A DNA stretch of 64,000 nucleotides from Streptomyces sp. Tu 3180 (GTDB taxonomy: Bacteria > Actinomycetota > Actinomycetes > Streptomycetales > Streptomycetaceae): positions 1,944,501 through 2,008,500 of the forward strand of contig NZ_WOXS01000002.1 of the NCBI RefSeq assembly GCF_009852415.1. The letters run 5' to 3'. Position numbers and translations under genes: made by a program. Of this stretch, positions 9,034 through 17,508 are shown in pieces. Positions within the stretch are counted from its first letter, which is position 1, and each line of letters begins with the position of its first letter. The notes below the pieces were generated by a model. The model was not told the origin of the DNA, did not search any database, and worked only from the letters and a program-made list of their open reading frames with translations.

Positions 9034-10055
9034 GCGAGTCCGGCATCCCCGGCGTCTCGGTCGTGATCTGCGCCTACACCGAGGACCGCTGGGAGGACGT
9101 CCTCGCGGCGGTCGCCTCGGTGCGGGCGCAGTCGCGGCCGGCCCTGGAGATCCTGCTGGTCGTGGACCACAACCAGGCCCTCCTGGACCGCCTGGGCGAG
9201 GAGTACAAGGAGACCGGGGACGTGCGGGTGCTCGCCAACGCGGGCCCCCGCGGCCTGTCCGCCGGCCGCAACACCGGGATCGCCGCCTCCCGCGGCGAGA
9301 TCGTCGCCTTCCTCGACGACGACGCCGTCGCCGAGCGCGACTGGCTGCGGCGCTTCACCGAGGCGTACGCCGATCCGCGCGTGATGGCGGTCGGCGGGCG
9401 CACCGAGCCGGTCTGGGCGTCGGGCCGGCGACCCGCCTGGTTCCCCGAGGAGTTCGACTGGGTGGTGGGCTGCACCTACCGGGGCCTGCCGCCCGGGCGG
9501 GTGCGGGTGCGCAACGTCCTCGGCGGCAACGCCTCCTTCCGGCGCAGCGCCTTCGACGCGGCGGGCGGCTTCGCCACCGGCATCGGACGCGACGGGAACA
9601 AACGTCCGCTGGGCGGGGAGGAGACGGAGCTGTGCATCCGCCTCAGCCGCGCCCGCCCGGACGCGGTCCTGCTGATCGACGACCGCGCGGTGATCCACCA
9701 CCGGGTGCCCGGGACCCGCGAGCACTTCCGCTACTTCCGGACGCGGACGTACGCCGAGGGCCTGTCCAAGGCGCTGGTCGCCCGCAGCGTCGGCGCGGAG
9801 AAGGGACTGGCGTCCGAACGCCGGTACACCACGCGCGTCCTGCCGGCCGGGGTGGCGCGGGGCCTGCGCGACGCCCTGCTGGCCCGGCCGGGCGGCGCGG
9901 GGCGCGCGGGGGCGATCGTCGCCGGGGTGCTCACGGCGGCGGGCGGTTACGTGGTGGGCAGCGTGCGGGCCCGGCGGGGCGGGGTGACGTTCTCCGTGGT
10001 GGACGTCGCGGGCGGCGGTCCGCGCGGTGGGGGCCGAGGGGGTGCCGGTGACTGA
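9030..10055 (+). CDS. GT2 family glycosyltransferase, second
   Basis: A 341-residue enzyme starting at TTG 9030, which overlaps the previous stop codon (TTGA), so translation is coupled. GT2 motifs are VSVVICAYTEDRW, the FLDDDAV DxD (about 90), and NVLGGNASFRRSAF with GGEETELCIRLSR further on, as in cellobiosyl- or rhamnosyl-type transferases. A weakly hydrophobic segment near the C-terminus (about 290-315) may associate with the membrane. It is unlike the first GT2 gene in sequence, so the pair probably adds different sugars. The reading frame stays open far upstream of 9030, but only because of codon bias. Confidence 0.9.
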   Translation: MSESGIPGVSVVICAYTEDRWEDVLAAVASVRAQSRPALEILLVVDHNQALLDRLGEEYKETGDVRVLANAGPRGLSAGRNTGIAASRGEIVAFLDDDAVAERDWLRRFTEAYADPRVMAVGGRTEPVWASGRRPAWFPEEFDWVVGCTYRGLPPGRVRVRNVLGGNASFRRSAFDAAGGFATGIGRDGNKRPLGGEETELCIRLSRARPDAVLLIDDRAVIHHRVPGTREHFRYFRTRTYAEGLSKALVARSVGAEKGLASERRYTTRVLPAGVARGLRDALLARPGGAGRAGAIVAGVLTAAGGYVVGSVRARRGGVTFSVVDVAGGGPRGGGRGGAGD

Positions 10056-10848
10056 CGCGCGCGTGCCGATCCTCATGTACCACTCGGTCGCCGCCGATCC
10101 CAGCGAGGCGACCCGTGCCCTCTCCGTGAGCCCGGAGGCGTTCGCCGAGCAGATGGCGGTGATCGCGGACCGGGGGCTCACCCCCGTCACCACCGCCGAT
10201 CTGGCGGCCCGCTGGCGTTCGGGGCGCCCGCTGCCCGCGCGGCCGGTCCTCGTCACGTTCGACGACGGCTACGAGGGCGTGCACCGGCACGCGCTGCCCG
10301 TGCTCGCCCAGCACGGCTTCCCGGCCACCCTGTTCGTCTCCACGGGATGGCTGCGGGGTCCGTACGACACCGGCGGCGGCCTGGACACCATGCTGGACTG
10401 GGGCCAGGTGCGCGAACTGGCCGGCGCGGGCGTGGAGATCGGCGGGCACAGCCACAGCCATCCGCAGCTGGACCGGCTCGACGACCGCCGGCTGCGCTCC
10501 GAGCTGATCCTGTGCAAGAAGATCGTCTCCGACCAACTGGGCTCCGTTCCGGCCTCGTTCGCGTACCCCTACGGCTACTCCAGTCGCCGGGTGCGCGAGG
10601 CGGTGCGGGAGACGGGGTACGCCCAGGCGCTCGCCGTCGGCAACGGCCTCGCCCGCCGTGCCCAGGGGCCGTACGCCCTGCGGCGGGTCACCGTGCGGCG
10701 GTCGACGGACGCCGCCGGGTTCGAGCGGCTGGTGGAGGGGCGGGCCGTCGCGCGCACCTTCGCGCGGGACCGTGTCCTGACCAAGGGGTACGCGGTGGTC
10801 CGCCGGGCCCGGCAGGCCGGTCTGCTGCTCCGCCGGCCACGGGACTGA
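10048..10848 (+). CDS. polysaccharide deacetylase (CE4)
   Basis: A 266-residue CE4/NodB-type protein. Motif 1 is TFDDGYEG with the catalytic base and metal Asp; the HSHSHP block supplies the metal histidines; FAYPYGYSS is motif 3. There is no signal peptide, unlike most peptidoglycan deacetylases, so it may act on an intracellular or lipid-linked intermediate. I chose GTG at 10048 because GAGGGGG lies a few bases upstream and the gene then overlaps the GT2 stop by only 8 bases; GTG at 10027 is also possible. With the two GT2 genes it forms a three-gene glycan operon. Confidence 0.88.
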   Translation: MTDARVPILMYHSVAADPSEATRALSVSPEAFAEQMAVIADRGLTPVTTADLAARWRSGRPLPARPVLVTFDDGYEGVHRHALPVLAQHGFPATLFVSTGWLRGPYDTGGGLDTMLDWGQVRELAGAGVEIGGHSHSHPQLDRLDDRRLRSELILCKKIVSDQLGSVPASFAYPYGYSSRRVREAVRETGYAQALAVGNGLARRAQGPYALRRVTVRRSTDAAGFERLVEGRAVARTFARDRVLTKGYAVVRRARQAGLLLRRPRD

Positions 10849-10942
10849 ACGAGCGAGGGGACGAGCCGCACACGGGCGACAAAACCGCGCGCACTCCGGA
10901 AACCGGGTGCACGCGGCGCCCGTGTGCCCGATCATGGCGGAC

Positions 10943-12037
10943 ATGTCCGCGAAGCCACACGACGCACTGCCGATCCGGCTCAACGTCGACGACAGCGACT
11001 CCCCGGCCGACGTCGTCGACGCGCTGTTCCTCGGCCGCTTCGCGACGGGCGAGCAGCCGTACTCGCACGCCGCCAACATCGACCGGGTGCGCTCCGGCGC
11101 GACCCTGCTGCCCGCGGACGCGCGGGTGCTGCGGCTCGCCAGGGACGACGACCGCAGCGCCACCCTGGCCGAGGGCGACGGCTGGACGCTGCTGGTCTCC
11201 CGCTGGAACCGGGGCGCCGACGTCACGGTCACCGCGACCAGCGCCGACCTCGCGGCGAGGATCCTGGGCGAGGCCACGGACGGCGCGGCGGACGAGCCCG
11301 AACCCCAGCCGGAGAACGTCACCATGGGCTTCTGGTACGTCTCCCCGCGCCGCGGCCCGCACCGCACCACCCGGCAGATCTCGGCGGGCACCTGGGAGGA
11401 GGTCCGGCCCAACTACACGGCGCCGGTGGCGGACGCGATGGACCGCCTGATGAAGACCACCCCCGAGGACATCTCGGGCCGGCTGCTCCTGCTGCACGGC
11501 CCGCCGGGCACCGGCAAGACCTCCGCGCTGCGCACGCTGGCCCGGTCCTGGCGGGACTGGTGCCAGGTGGACTGCGTCCTGGACCCGGAGCGGCTGTTCG
11601 GTGACGTCGGCTACCTGATGGACATCGCGATCGGCGAGGAGGACGCGGCGGGCAAGGGCCGCTGGCGGCTGCTGCTCCTCGAGGACTGCGACGAGCTGAT
11701 CCGCGGCGAGGCCAAGCACACGGCCGGACAGGCCCTGTCCCGGCTGCTGAACCTCACGGACGGCCTGCTCGGCCAGGGCCGCAACGTCCTGGTCGGCGTC
11801 ACCACCAACGAGGACCTGGAGCGTCTGCACCCGGCCGTCGTCCGCCCCGGCCGCTGTCTCGCCCGCATCGAGGTCGGGCCGCTGACCCGCGTGGAGGCGG
11901 TGAACTGGCTGGGCCGCGAGGACGGCATCGGCCGCGAGGGCGCCACCCTGGCCGAGCTGTACGCCCTGCGCCGGGGCACCTCCCCGACCGCCCTGCCCGA
12001 ACCGCGCGGCGACGCGGACGCGGGGCTGTACCTGTAG
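10943..12037 (+). CDS. AAA ATPase, DUF5925-type
   Basis: A 364-residue protein in which a divergent N-terminal region of about 170 residues precedes one AAA ATPase domain. Walker A is GPPGTGKTS and Walker B is LLLLEDCDEL. A sensor-like VGVTTNEDLERL and an arginine-rich VVRPGRCL follow. I recognise the N-terminal half as the conserved Streptomyces DUF5925 region, with moderate certainty. The substrate is unknown. ATG at 10943 (MSAKPHDALP) fits relatives remembered from other Streptomyces; ATG at 10934 is an alternative. The gene stands alone, after the glycan operon and before a convergent GntR gene. Confidence 0.82.
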   Translation: MSAKPHDALPIRLNVDDSDSPADVVDALFLGRFATGEQPYSHAANIDRVRSGATLLPADARVLRLARDDDRSATLAEGDGWTLLVSRWNRGADVTVTATSADLAARILGEATDGAADEPEPQPENVTMGFWYVSPRRGPHRTTRQISAGTWEEVRPNYTAPVADAMDRLMKTTPEDISGRLLLLHGPPGTGKTSALRTLARSWRDWCQVDCVLDPERLFGDVGYLMDIAIGEEDAAGKGRWRLLLLEDCDELIRGEAKHTAGQALSRLLNLTDGLLGQGRNVLVGVTTNEDLERLHPAVVRPGRCLARIEVGPLTRVEAVNWLGREDGIGREGATLAELYALRRGTSPTALPEPRGDADAGLYL

Positions 12038-12174
12038 GCACGGATCCGGGGCCGTCGGTACGGGGGCGCGGTCCCCGGGGCCACCGGCAGGGGGACGCGG
12101 ACCGCCGGCACGCAGACACGGGCCGGCGGGCCGCCGTTGCCGGGCCCGGGCCGGCCGGTGGCCGACCGTCCCGC

Positions 12175-12543
12175 CTACTCCCCGTAGGCCGCCCGCAGGG
12201 CGTCCCGCACGGCGGCCAGCGCCTCGTCCTCGGTCAGCCCGAGCCGCCGCACCCGCTCCGCGTACCCCTGGGCCGCCGACGCCGCCTCCCGCTGCGCCGC
12301 CGAGCCCGCGGCCGCGACCACCGTGCCGTTGCGGCCCCGGGTCTCGATCACCCCGTCGGCCTCCAGCGCCCGGTAGGCCTTGGCCACCGTGTTCGCGGCG
12401 AGGCCGAGCGTCCCGGCCAGCCCCCGCACCGTCGGCAGCCGGTACCCCACCGGCAGCTCTCCCGACCGGGCCTGCTCGGAGATCTGCGCCCGCACCTGCT
12501 CGTACGGCGGCGCGCCGTCATCGATGTGGATCTTCAAGGTCAC
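12175..12543 (-). CDS. GntR-family (YtrA-type) transcriptional regulator
   Basis: A short regulator of 122 residues. The N-terminal winged helix is typical of GntR: PPYEQVRAQISEQ, then LPTVRGLAGTLGLAANTVAKAYRALEADGVIETRGRNGT. The C-terminal tail of about 45 residues is too short for a ligand domain, which is the YtrA-like arrangement often linked to ABC exporters. No exporter is adjacent. I chose GTG at 12543. It is divergent from the GNAT gene with 70 bases between starts, so it may regulate itself and that neighbour. Confidence 0.88.
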   Translation of the reverse strand: MTLKIHIDDGAPPYEQVRAQISEQARSGELPVGYRLPTVRGLAGTLGLAANTVAKAYRALEADGVIETRGRNGTVVAAAGSAAQREAASAAQGYAERVRRLGLTEDEALAAVRDALRAAYGE

Positions 12544-12613
12544 GGCTCGATTGTCCCGCACCCGGGAAAAATGGGAGGCACCCCGGGCGCGTCCCGGCAT
12601 AGCGTGCACAGCC

Positions 12614-13543
12614 ATGACCGTGACCGTGCGCGACCTGCGACCAGGGGTGCGAGCCGACGCCGAGGGTTTCTCCCGCGTCCGCCGCCTCGCCCTCCCCTTC
12701 ATGCTGTCCACCCCCGAGTCCGTGCTGCACGACCTGACGCGCTCCCACCCGGACGCCCACTTCCGGCAGCTCGTCGCCGAGGAGGACGGCGAGATCATCG
12801 GCACGGCCCAGGTCGGTCTCGCCCACGACAGCCCGGAGCCCGGCCAGGGCTCCGCCAACGTCTACGTCCGCCCGGACAGGCTCCGGCGCGGCGCCGGGTC
12901 GCTCCTGCTGCGCGCCGCCGAGGAGCGCCTGGCCGGCCTCGGCGCCCGCAAGGTCCACAGCTGGGTCCTGGACGCACCGGACAACCGGGCCTTCGCCGAG
13001 CGGCACGGCTACCGCGTCGGCCGCTCGGCCCACTTCCTGCGGCTGGACCTGGCGCACGGCGACCTGCCGCCCCTCCAGGACCCGCCGCCCGGCGTCGAAC
13101 TGCGCACCGGCGCCGACTTCGCCGACGACCCGCGCCCGCTGTTCGCCCTCGACGCGGAGACGACGTCGGACGAACCGAGCGACATCGGCACCGAGTTCAC
13201 CGACTACGGGGCGTGGCTCGAGCAGACCTGGAAGCACCCCCTCCTCGACCTCGGCCTGACCACGGTCGCGGTGGTCGACGGCCTCCCCGCCGCCTTCACC
13301 GCGGCCTACACCGACGGCTCCGCCCGGTACGGCACCGCCATGACCGGCACCGCCCGCGCCCACCGCGGCCGGGGCCTGGCCAAGCTCGCCAAGAACGCCT
13401 CCCTGCACCGCGCCCGCGCCGCCGGGTGCACGGAGGCGTTCACGGGGAACGACACCGGCAACGGACCGATGCTCGCGATCAACAAGTGGTTCGGCTACGA
13501 GGTCTGCGCCACGGAGGTGCGATATGTCCGCGAACTCGGCTGA
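12614..13543 (+). CDS. GNAT-family N-acetyltransferase (double domain)
   Basis: A 309-residue protein with two GNAT-like halves. The first (about 1-150) has VYVRPDRLRRGAGSLLL, an acetyl-CoA pyrophosphate loop of the Q/RxxGxG/A type, and the second (about 170-309) has TARAHRGRGLAKLAKNASL, a second such loop. Tandem GNAT proteins of this size are common in actinobacteria (the mycothiol synthase MshD is one example), but I see no feature that identifies the substrate. The start of the DUF402 gene overlaps its end by 20 bases, so these two genes are probably co-transcribed. Confidence 0.88.
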   Translation: MTVTVRDLRPGVRADAEGFSRVRRLALPFMLSTPESVLHDLTRSHPDAHFRQLVAEEDGEIIGTAQVGLAHDSPEPGQGSANVYVRPDRLRRGAGSLLLRAAEERLAGLGARKVHSWVLDAPDNRAFAERHGYRVGRSAHFLRLDLAHGDLPPLQDPPPGVELRTGADFADDPRPLFALDAETTSDEPSDIGTEFTDYGAWLEQTWKHPLLDLGLTTVAVVDGLPAAFTAAYTDGSARYGTAMTGTARAHRGRGLAKLAKNASLHRARAAGCTEAFTGNDTGNGPMLAINKWFGYEVCATEVRYVRELG

Positions 13544-14024
13544 CCGCCCGGTCCTCCTGGACGTCGTCCTCGTCAAGGCGGGCCGCGAGAAGATCCGTTA
13601 CCCCGCCGAACTGCTCGCCGACGACGGCACCCGCGTCACCGTGCGCGCCCCGTGGGCGGGTGACGGCGTGCGCGACTTCGGCTTCGTGCGTTTCGAGCCC
13701 GGTGACGTCTTCACCGAGCACTACTGGCGCGACCGGTGGTACTCCGTGAAGGAGGTCCGCACCGCAGGCGGCGCCCTCAAGGGCCACTACTGCGACGTCA
13801 CCCGCCCGGCCGAGCTCTCCGGCACCCGGCTGGTCGTCGAGGACCTCGACCTGGACCTGTGGGTCGGCGCGGACGGCACGGACGTGCGGCGGCTGGACGA
13901 GGACGAGTTCGCGGCGAGCGGGCTGGCGCAGACGGATCCGCGGGCGGCGGCGGCCGCCGTGGCCGCGCTCGACGAGCTGGAGGCCCTGGCGCGCGGGGAC
14001 GGCCTCGGCACGCTGCTCGCGTGA
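13524..14024 (+). CDS. DUF402 domain protein
   Basis: A 166-residue cytoplasmic protein with a DUF402 barrel. Signature-like stretches are GDVFTEHYWRDRWYSVKEV, LKGHYCDVTRP, and LVVEDLDLDLWVGADG with RRLDEDEF. DUF402 proteins of the FomD/Ntdp type can be nucleoside di- or triphosphate hydrolases that use Asp/Glu-bound metal, and the acidic EDLDLDL run would suit that role. The substrate is not predictable here. ATG at 13524 has a GGAGG site 7 bases upstream, and the gene overlaps the GNAT gene by 20 bases. Confidence 0.85.
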   Translation: MSANSADRPVLLDVVLVKAGREKIRYPAELLADDGTRVTVRAPWAGDGVRDFGFVRFEPGDVFTEHYWRDRWYSVKEVRTAGGALKGHYCDVTRPAELSGTRLVVEDLDLDLWVGADGTDVRRLDEDEFAASGLAQTDPRAAAAAVAALDELEALARGDGLGTLLA

Positions 14025-14034
14025 GGCGGCCGGC

Positions 14035-14652
14035 TCAGTCCGGCACCGCGACCACCGCGTACCGCTCGTCGTCGACCTCCCGGCCCCACAGCGCCGTCTC
14101 CCGCGACAGCCGCTCCACGCGCACCCGCCCGGCGAGCGGGGCGAGCAGGGCGGTGAGCCGGTCCGCCGGTATGCCGACCGGGCTCACCGTCCCCCACACC
14201 CCCTCGACCAGCACCAGCCGGCCTCCCGGGCGCAGCAGCTCCCGCCAGTGCCGCAGGGCCCGGGCCGGTTCGGGCAGCGTCCACAGGACGTGCCGGACCA
14301 GGACGGCGTCGTAGCGCCGCCCGCCGACCGGCGGCGCCGTCGCGTCACCGACCAGGAACACCGCGTCGCGCCCGGCGAGCTTCTCCCGGGCCAGCGCCAC
14401 CATGGCCGGGGACCGGTCCACCCCGGTGACCCGGTGTCCCTGGGCGGCCGCGAGGAGCGACAGGCTGCCGGTGCCGCAGCCGAGGTCGAGGACGTCGCCC
14501 GCCCGTCCGGGCAGCCAGGCGCGCAGCCGCTCGGCCCAGGCGGCGCGCACGTCCGGGTCGCGCAGTCCGTGGTCCGGCTCGTCGTCGAAGGCGGCGGCCC
14601 GCGCGTCCCAGTCGACGCCGTCCGTGCCCGCCCGGTCACGGTGCTCGCTCAT
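14035..14652 (-). CDS. class I SAM-dependent methyltransferase
   Basis: A 205-residue Rossmann-fold methyltransferase. Motif I is VLDLGCGTGSLSL (about 55-67), motif II is VTGVDRSPAMVALAR, and the post-I region has VGDATAPP. LRPGGRLVLVEG is a typical motif III. The fold and length match small UbiE/Methyltransf_11 proteins; the substrate is unknown. It is convergent with the DUF402 gene (10 bases apart) and divergent from the 44-residue gene. ATG at 14652 gives a start just before the domain. Confidence 0.88.
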   Translation of the reverse strand: MSEHRDRAGTDGVDWDARAAAFDDEPDHGLRDPDVRAAWAERLRAWLPGRAGDVLDLGCGTGSLSLLAAAQGHRVTGVDRSPAMVALAREKLAGRDAVFLVGDATAPPVGGRRYDAVLVRHVLWTLPEPARALRHWRELLRPGGRLVLVEGVWGTVSPVGIPADRLTALLAPLAGRVRVERLSRETALWGREVDDERYAVVAVPD

Positions 14653-14790
14653 GGCCCCAGGGTGACACCCGCCACTGACAATCGATTCGTGACAGCGGCC
14701 ACAGACACACCGGGACCGATGAGGAACTCTCCCCCGAAGGGTCTGCCTCTGTGAGAACACGGAACCCGGTGGACCCCGAAGGAGGCAGCC

Positions 14791-14925
14791 ATGCGCCGTG
14801 TCACCGTGCAGAAGCCCCTGAAGAAGGCGGACGCCCGCCGGGTCCGCGACGAGCCCGACGAGCGCCCCGCGGGACGTCCGGAGGTCCGCCGGGACATCGC
14901 CCGCACCTGGTGGCCCGACGGCTGA
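14791..14925 (+). CDS. 44-residue basic conserved-looking protein
   Basis: A short gene with a strong ribosome binding site (GAAGGAGG, 7 bases before ATG). The product is highly charged, with about 10 Arg and 4 Lys against 7 Asp/Glu, and ends RTWWPDG. There is no membrane helix, signal or cysteine. It has its own upstream space and normal Streptomyces codon use. I believe similar proteins occur in other Streptomyces, but I cannot name a family. A role as a small nucleic-acid- or protein-binding factor is only a guess. A GC hairpin at 14929-14945 just after the stop may terminate it. Confidence 0.65.
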   Translation: MRRVTVQKPLKKADARRVRDEPDERPAGRPEVRRDIARTWWPDG

Positions 14926-15145
14926 GCAGGCCGGCCGCGCCGGCCGCGAGGGGCCGCGAAGCCCGTCCGTCCCGCCGCGCACGGCACGTACCTGATCCCA
15001 GCCTGAGCACTCCCTTAACGCGACCATAAGGATCTCCCTCCACGGCCTCCGCCGGGCGATTTCACGGTTCTCCGGGGCTAGCTTCTGTGGCACCCCCACG
15101 GGATTCCCCCGAGTCAAGTGATCGCTGTCGAGGAGTTGCCGCCCC

Positions 15146-16189
15146 ATGCCCGCACACCGCAAAGCCGCTGTCGCCGTCGCCGGTCTCGTTCCGCTCGCCC
15201 TCACCGGGCTGTCCGCCGCACCGGCGTCCGCGCACGGTTCGATGGGCGACCCGGTCAGCCGGGTCTCCCAGTGCTACGCCGAGGACCCGGAGAGCCCGAA
15301 GTCGGCGGCGTGCAAGGCGGCGGTCGCGGCCGGCGGGACCCAGGCGCTCTACGACTGGAACGGCATCCGCATCGGTGACGCGCGCGGACGCCACCAGGAG
15401 CTCATCCCCGACGGCAAGCTGTGCAGCGCGAACAACGAGCAGTTCAAGGGGCTCGACCTGGCCCGCGCGGACTGGCCCGCGACGAGCGTGAGCAGCGGGT
15501 CGTACACCTTCAAGTACCGTGTGACCGCCCCGCACAAGGGCACCTTCAAGGTGTACATCACCAAGCCCGGTTACGACCCGGCGAAGCCGCTGGCCTGGGG
15601 CGACCTGGATCTGGCGAACCCGGTGGCGACGGCCACCGACCCGGCCGCCTCGGGCGGCTTCTACACCTTCACCGGCACCCTCCCCGAGCGCTCCGGCAGG
15701 CAGCTGCTGTACGCGGTCTGGCAGCGCTCGGACAGCCCGGAGGCGTTCTACTCCTGCTCGGACGTCGCGTTCGGCGGCGGAAACGCGACCGGCGGCGAGG
15801 ACGCGGCGGGCGGCGAGGGCGAGGCCGGCGGCGGTGACACGCCCGAGGAGGAGGCCGCCCCGGCGCCGGCCGCCTCCGCCCCGTCCGAGGAGCAGATCGA
15901 GGCCGGCGCCGAGAAGTCGACCGTCGAGAACCACGGGCACGGCGACGACGACCCGGACACCTCGGCGGCGCCCGTCGCGGCGCGGGACGACACCGCTCCG
16001 GACGCCTCCGGCGACGGCACCGCCAACCGGCCTAAGGCGGCCGGCGGCTCGGCGGACCTCGCGGAGACCGGTGGCGACGGCAACACCCCGTACCTGATGG
16101 TCGGCGGGGCCGCGGCGCTGGCGCTGGGCTCGGCGGCGCTGTTCGCCTCCGCCCGGCGGCGCACGGCGGGCGGGCGGCACGGCCGCTGA
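15146..16189 (+). CDS. AA10 lytic polysaccharide monooxygenase with sortase anchor
   Basis: A 347-residue exported copper enzyme. The signal peptide ends after residue 29, so the mature protein begins His30-Gly-Ser-Met. This N-terminal His and His130 (in TAPHKG) would form the copper histidine brace of AA10 enzymes, which oxidatively cleave chitin or cellulose. The catalytic domain ends near residue 210. A Gly/Glu/Ala-rich stalk of about 90 residues follows, then LAETG (305-309), a membrane helix and RRR. That is a class E sortase signal, so the enzyme is probably linked to the cell wall instead of being released. The perfect hairpin at 16196-16236 separates it from the convergent lipase. Confidence 0.92.
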   Translation: MPAHRKAAVAVAGLVPLALTGLSAAPASAHGSMGDPVSRVSQCYAEDPESPKSAACKAAVAAGGTQALYDWNGIRIGDARGRHQELIPDGKLCSANNEQFKGLDLARADWPATSVSSGSYTFKYRVTAPHKGTFKVYITKPGYDPAKPLAWGDLDLANPVATATDPAASGGFYTFTGTLPERSGRQLLYAVWQRSDSPEAFYSCSDVAFGGGNATGGEDAAGGEGEAGGGDTPEEEAAPAPAASAPSEEQIEAGAEKSTVENHGHGDDDPDTSAAPVAARDDTAPDASGDGTANRPKAAGGSADLAETGGDGNTPYLMVGGAAALALGSAALFASARRRTAGGRHGR

Positions 16190-16195
16190 ACCGGC

Positions 16196-16236
16196 GCGGG
16201 GCCCTGTCCGGCGGCTCAGGCCGGACAGGGCCCCGC
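16196..16236. terminator. bidirectional hairpin terminator
   Basis: A perfect 17-base-pair stem (16196-16212 with 16220-16236) around a 7-base loop sits between the stop codons of the convergent LPMO and lipase genes. There is no long T-run, as is usual in Streptomyces. Confidence 0.85.
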
Positions 16237-16260
16237 GGCGTCCGCCGCGACCTGCACGTG

Positions 16261-17118
16261 TCAGTCGAACACCGAGGCGCAGGTGGTGGGCGTGGCGCGG
16301 GCCGGGTCGAGGGCGTTGGCCACCTCGTGGAAGGCGATCCGGTCGAACAGCCCGACGGCCAGGTGCTCGGACAGGTCGAGCGGGCACAGGTCCTGGAGCA
16401 GGACGTTGCGCACGTCCGGTCCGTCCAGGTACTGGCTGCGGTACGGGGTGAGCACCTCGTCGTACTTCGTGGCGATGACGGTGTAGCGGACCCCGGGCAC
16501 GGTGTCGCCGCCCTCGTTGAGCCTGGTGAGGAAGTCGGAGCCGGCGATCTGGTCGGCGAGGGCGGGGGTGGCCTCGTTCAGCAGGTCCTCGGCGCCCGGG
16601 AAGTACGGCAGCAGGCGGGTGAGGCCGCCGAGCGTGGTGCCGTGGTTGCTGGGCGCGATCCCGACGAGGGCGTTCACCTCGTCCGCTCCGCCGAGGAACC
16701 TGAGGTAGTGGCGGGGCATCATGCCGCCCTGCGAGTGGCCGACGAGATCGGCTTCGGCGGCGCCGGTCGCGGCGAGCACCCGGTCGACGAAGGCGTCGAG
16801 CTGCTCCGCGGACTCCTCGACGGGGCCGAGGCCGTGGAAGAAGGGGACGCCGGGCAGCTGTCCGTAGTCGAGGGAGAAGACGCAGTAGCCGCGGTGCCCG
16901 AGGTAGGGCGCGAGACCGAGCCAGTTGTCGACCGAGTTGCCGAAGGTGCCGTGCACCAGGACGACGGGGCGGGGGTGGGCGGCGGAGGGCTTGCAGGAGT
17001 AGTCGTTCCAGCCCCTGCCGGGCGCGCCGGAGGCGTGGGCGCCGGTGGGGACGGTGACGGCAGCGGCGGCCAGCAGGAGTGCGGCCAGCGGTCTGATCAC
17101 TCGCTTCCAGGGCAGCAT
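16261..17118 (-). CDS. secreted alpha/beta-hydrolase lipase
   Basis: A 285-residue exported lipase. A signal peptide of about 30 residues ends HASGAP. The alpha/beta fold starts at PVVLVHGTFGNSVDNW (oxyanion HG), and the nucleophile elbow is GHSQGG (Ser). The probable acid and base lie in TKYDEVLTP and SEHLAVG. Four cysteines could form two disulfides. It resembles the secreted triacylglycerol lipase group of Streptomyces (SCO1735-like, from memory). ATG at 17118 has an AAGGAGA site; upstream in-frame codons to 17295 look noncoding. The operator candidates are listed separately. Confidence 0.9.
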   Translation of the reverse strand: MLPWKRVIRPLAALLLAAAAVTVPTGAHASGAPGRGWNDYSCKPSAAHPRPVVLVHGTFGNSVDNWLGLAPYLGHRGYCVFSLDYGQLPGVPFFHGLGPVEESAEQLDAFVDRVLAATGAAEADLVGHSQGGMMPRHYLRFLGGADEVNALVGIAPSNHGTTLGGLTRLLPYFPGAEDLLNEATPALADQIAGSDFLTRLNEGGDTVPGVRYTVIATKYDEVLTPYRSQYLDGPDVRNVLLQDLCPLDLSEHLAVGLFDRIAFHEVANALDPARATPTTCASVFD

Positions 17119-17166
17119 CGGGTGATCTCCTTGCGGTTCATGGGGAGGTGGGGGGCCTTGCTCCCT

Positions 17167-17180
17167 GTGATCCGGATCAC
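17167..17180 (-). promoter_or_regulatory. palindromic operator candidate for lipase
   Basis: GTGATCCGGATCAC is a perfect 14-base palindrome 49-62 bases upstream of the lipase start. Two AAGTTACG direct repeats (17201-17208 and 17228-17235, 27 bases apart) lie further out. Either could be a regulator site; no regulator is identified. Confidence 0.4.
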
Positions 17181-17459
17181 GAGGCTGCTGTTCACTCGTC
17201 AAGTTACGGACGAGTAGGGAAGCTGGGAAGTTACGCGTCGGTAAAACTTCCGCCGCCGGCCGGCGGCGGTCCGCCCGGAACCGGCAGAGGGTCACCAGGC
17301 GGGCCGTACGGCCCTCTCGGGGCGATGCGCGGCGGCGTCTCCGGCAGCCCGCGCGCCCCCGCCTCCCCGAACACGCCCCGCGCGCCCACGGCCTCCGAGG
17401 CCGCCTCCCGCACCGGGCGAGTTCACCGGCGGCACCGGGGATCCCGCCCGCACAACGCG

Positions 17460-17493
17460 GAAGTCCCGCCCCTCGCGCGCGGGGCGGGACTTC
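17460..17493 (-). terminator. hairpin terminator of first streptogrisin
   Basis: A 13-base-pair perfect stem (17460-17472 with 17481-17493) and an 8-base loop lie 15 bases beyond the stop codon of the protease gene. Confidence 0.8.
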
Positions 17494-17508
17494 GCGGGAA
17501 GGAAATGC

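Larger units (their letters stand above)
17119..17508. other. intergenic region before lipase
   Basis: A spacer of 390 bases. Its left half is the lipase promoter region, with a 14-base palindrome and two AAGTTACG repeats. The right half ends with the terminator of the protease gene. No further gene is seen. Confidence 0.6.
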
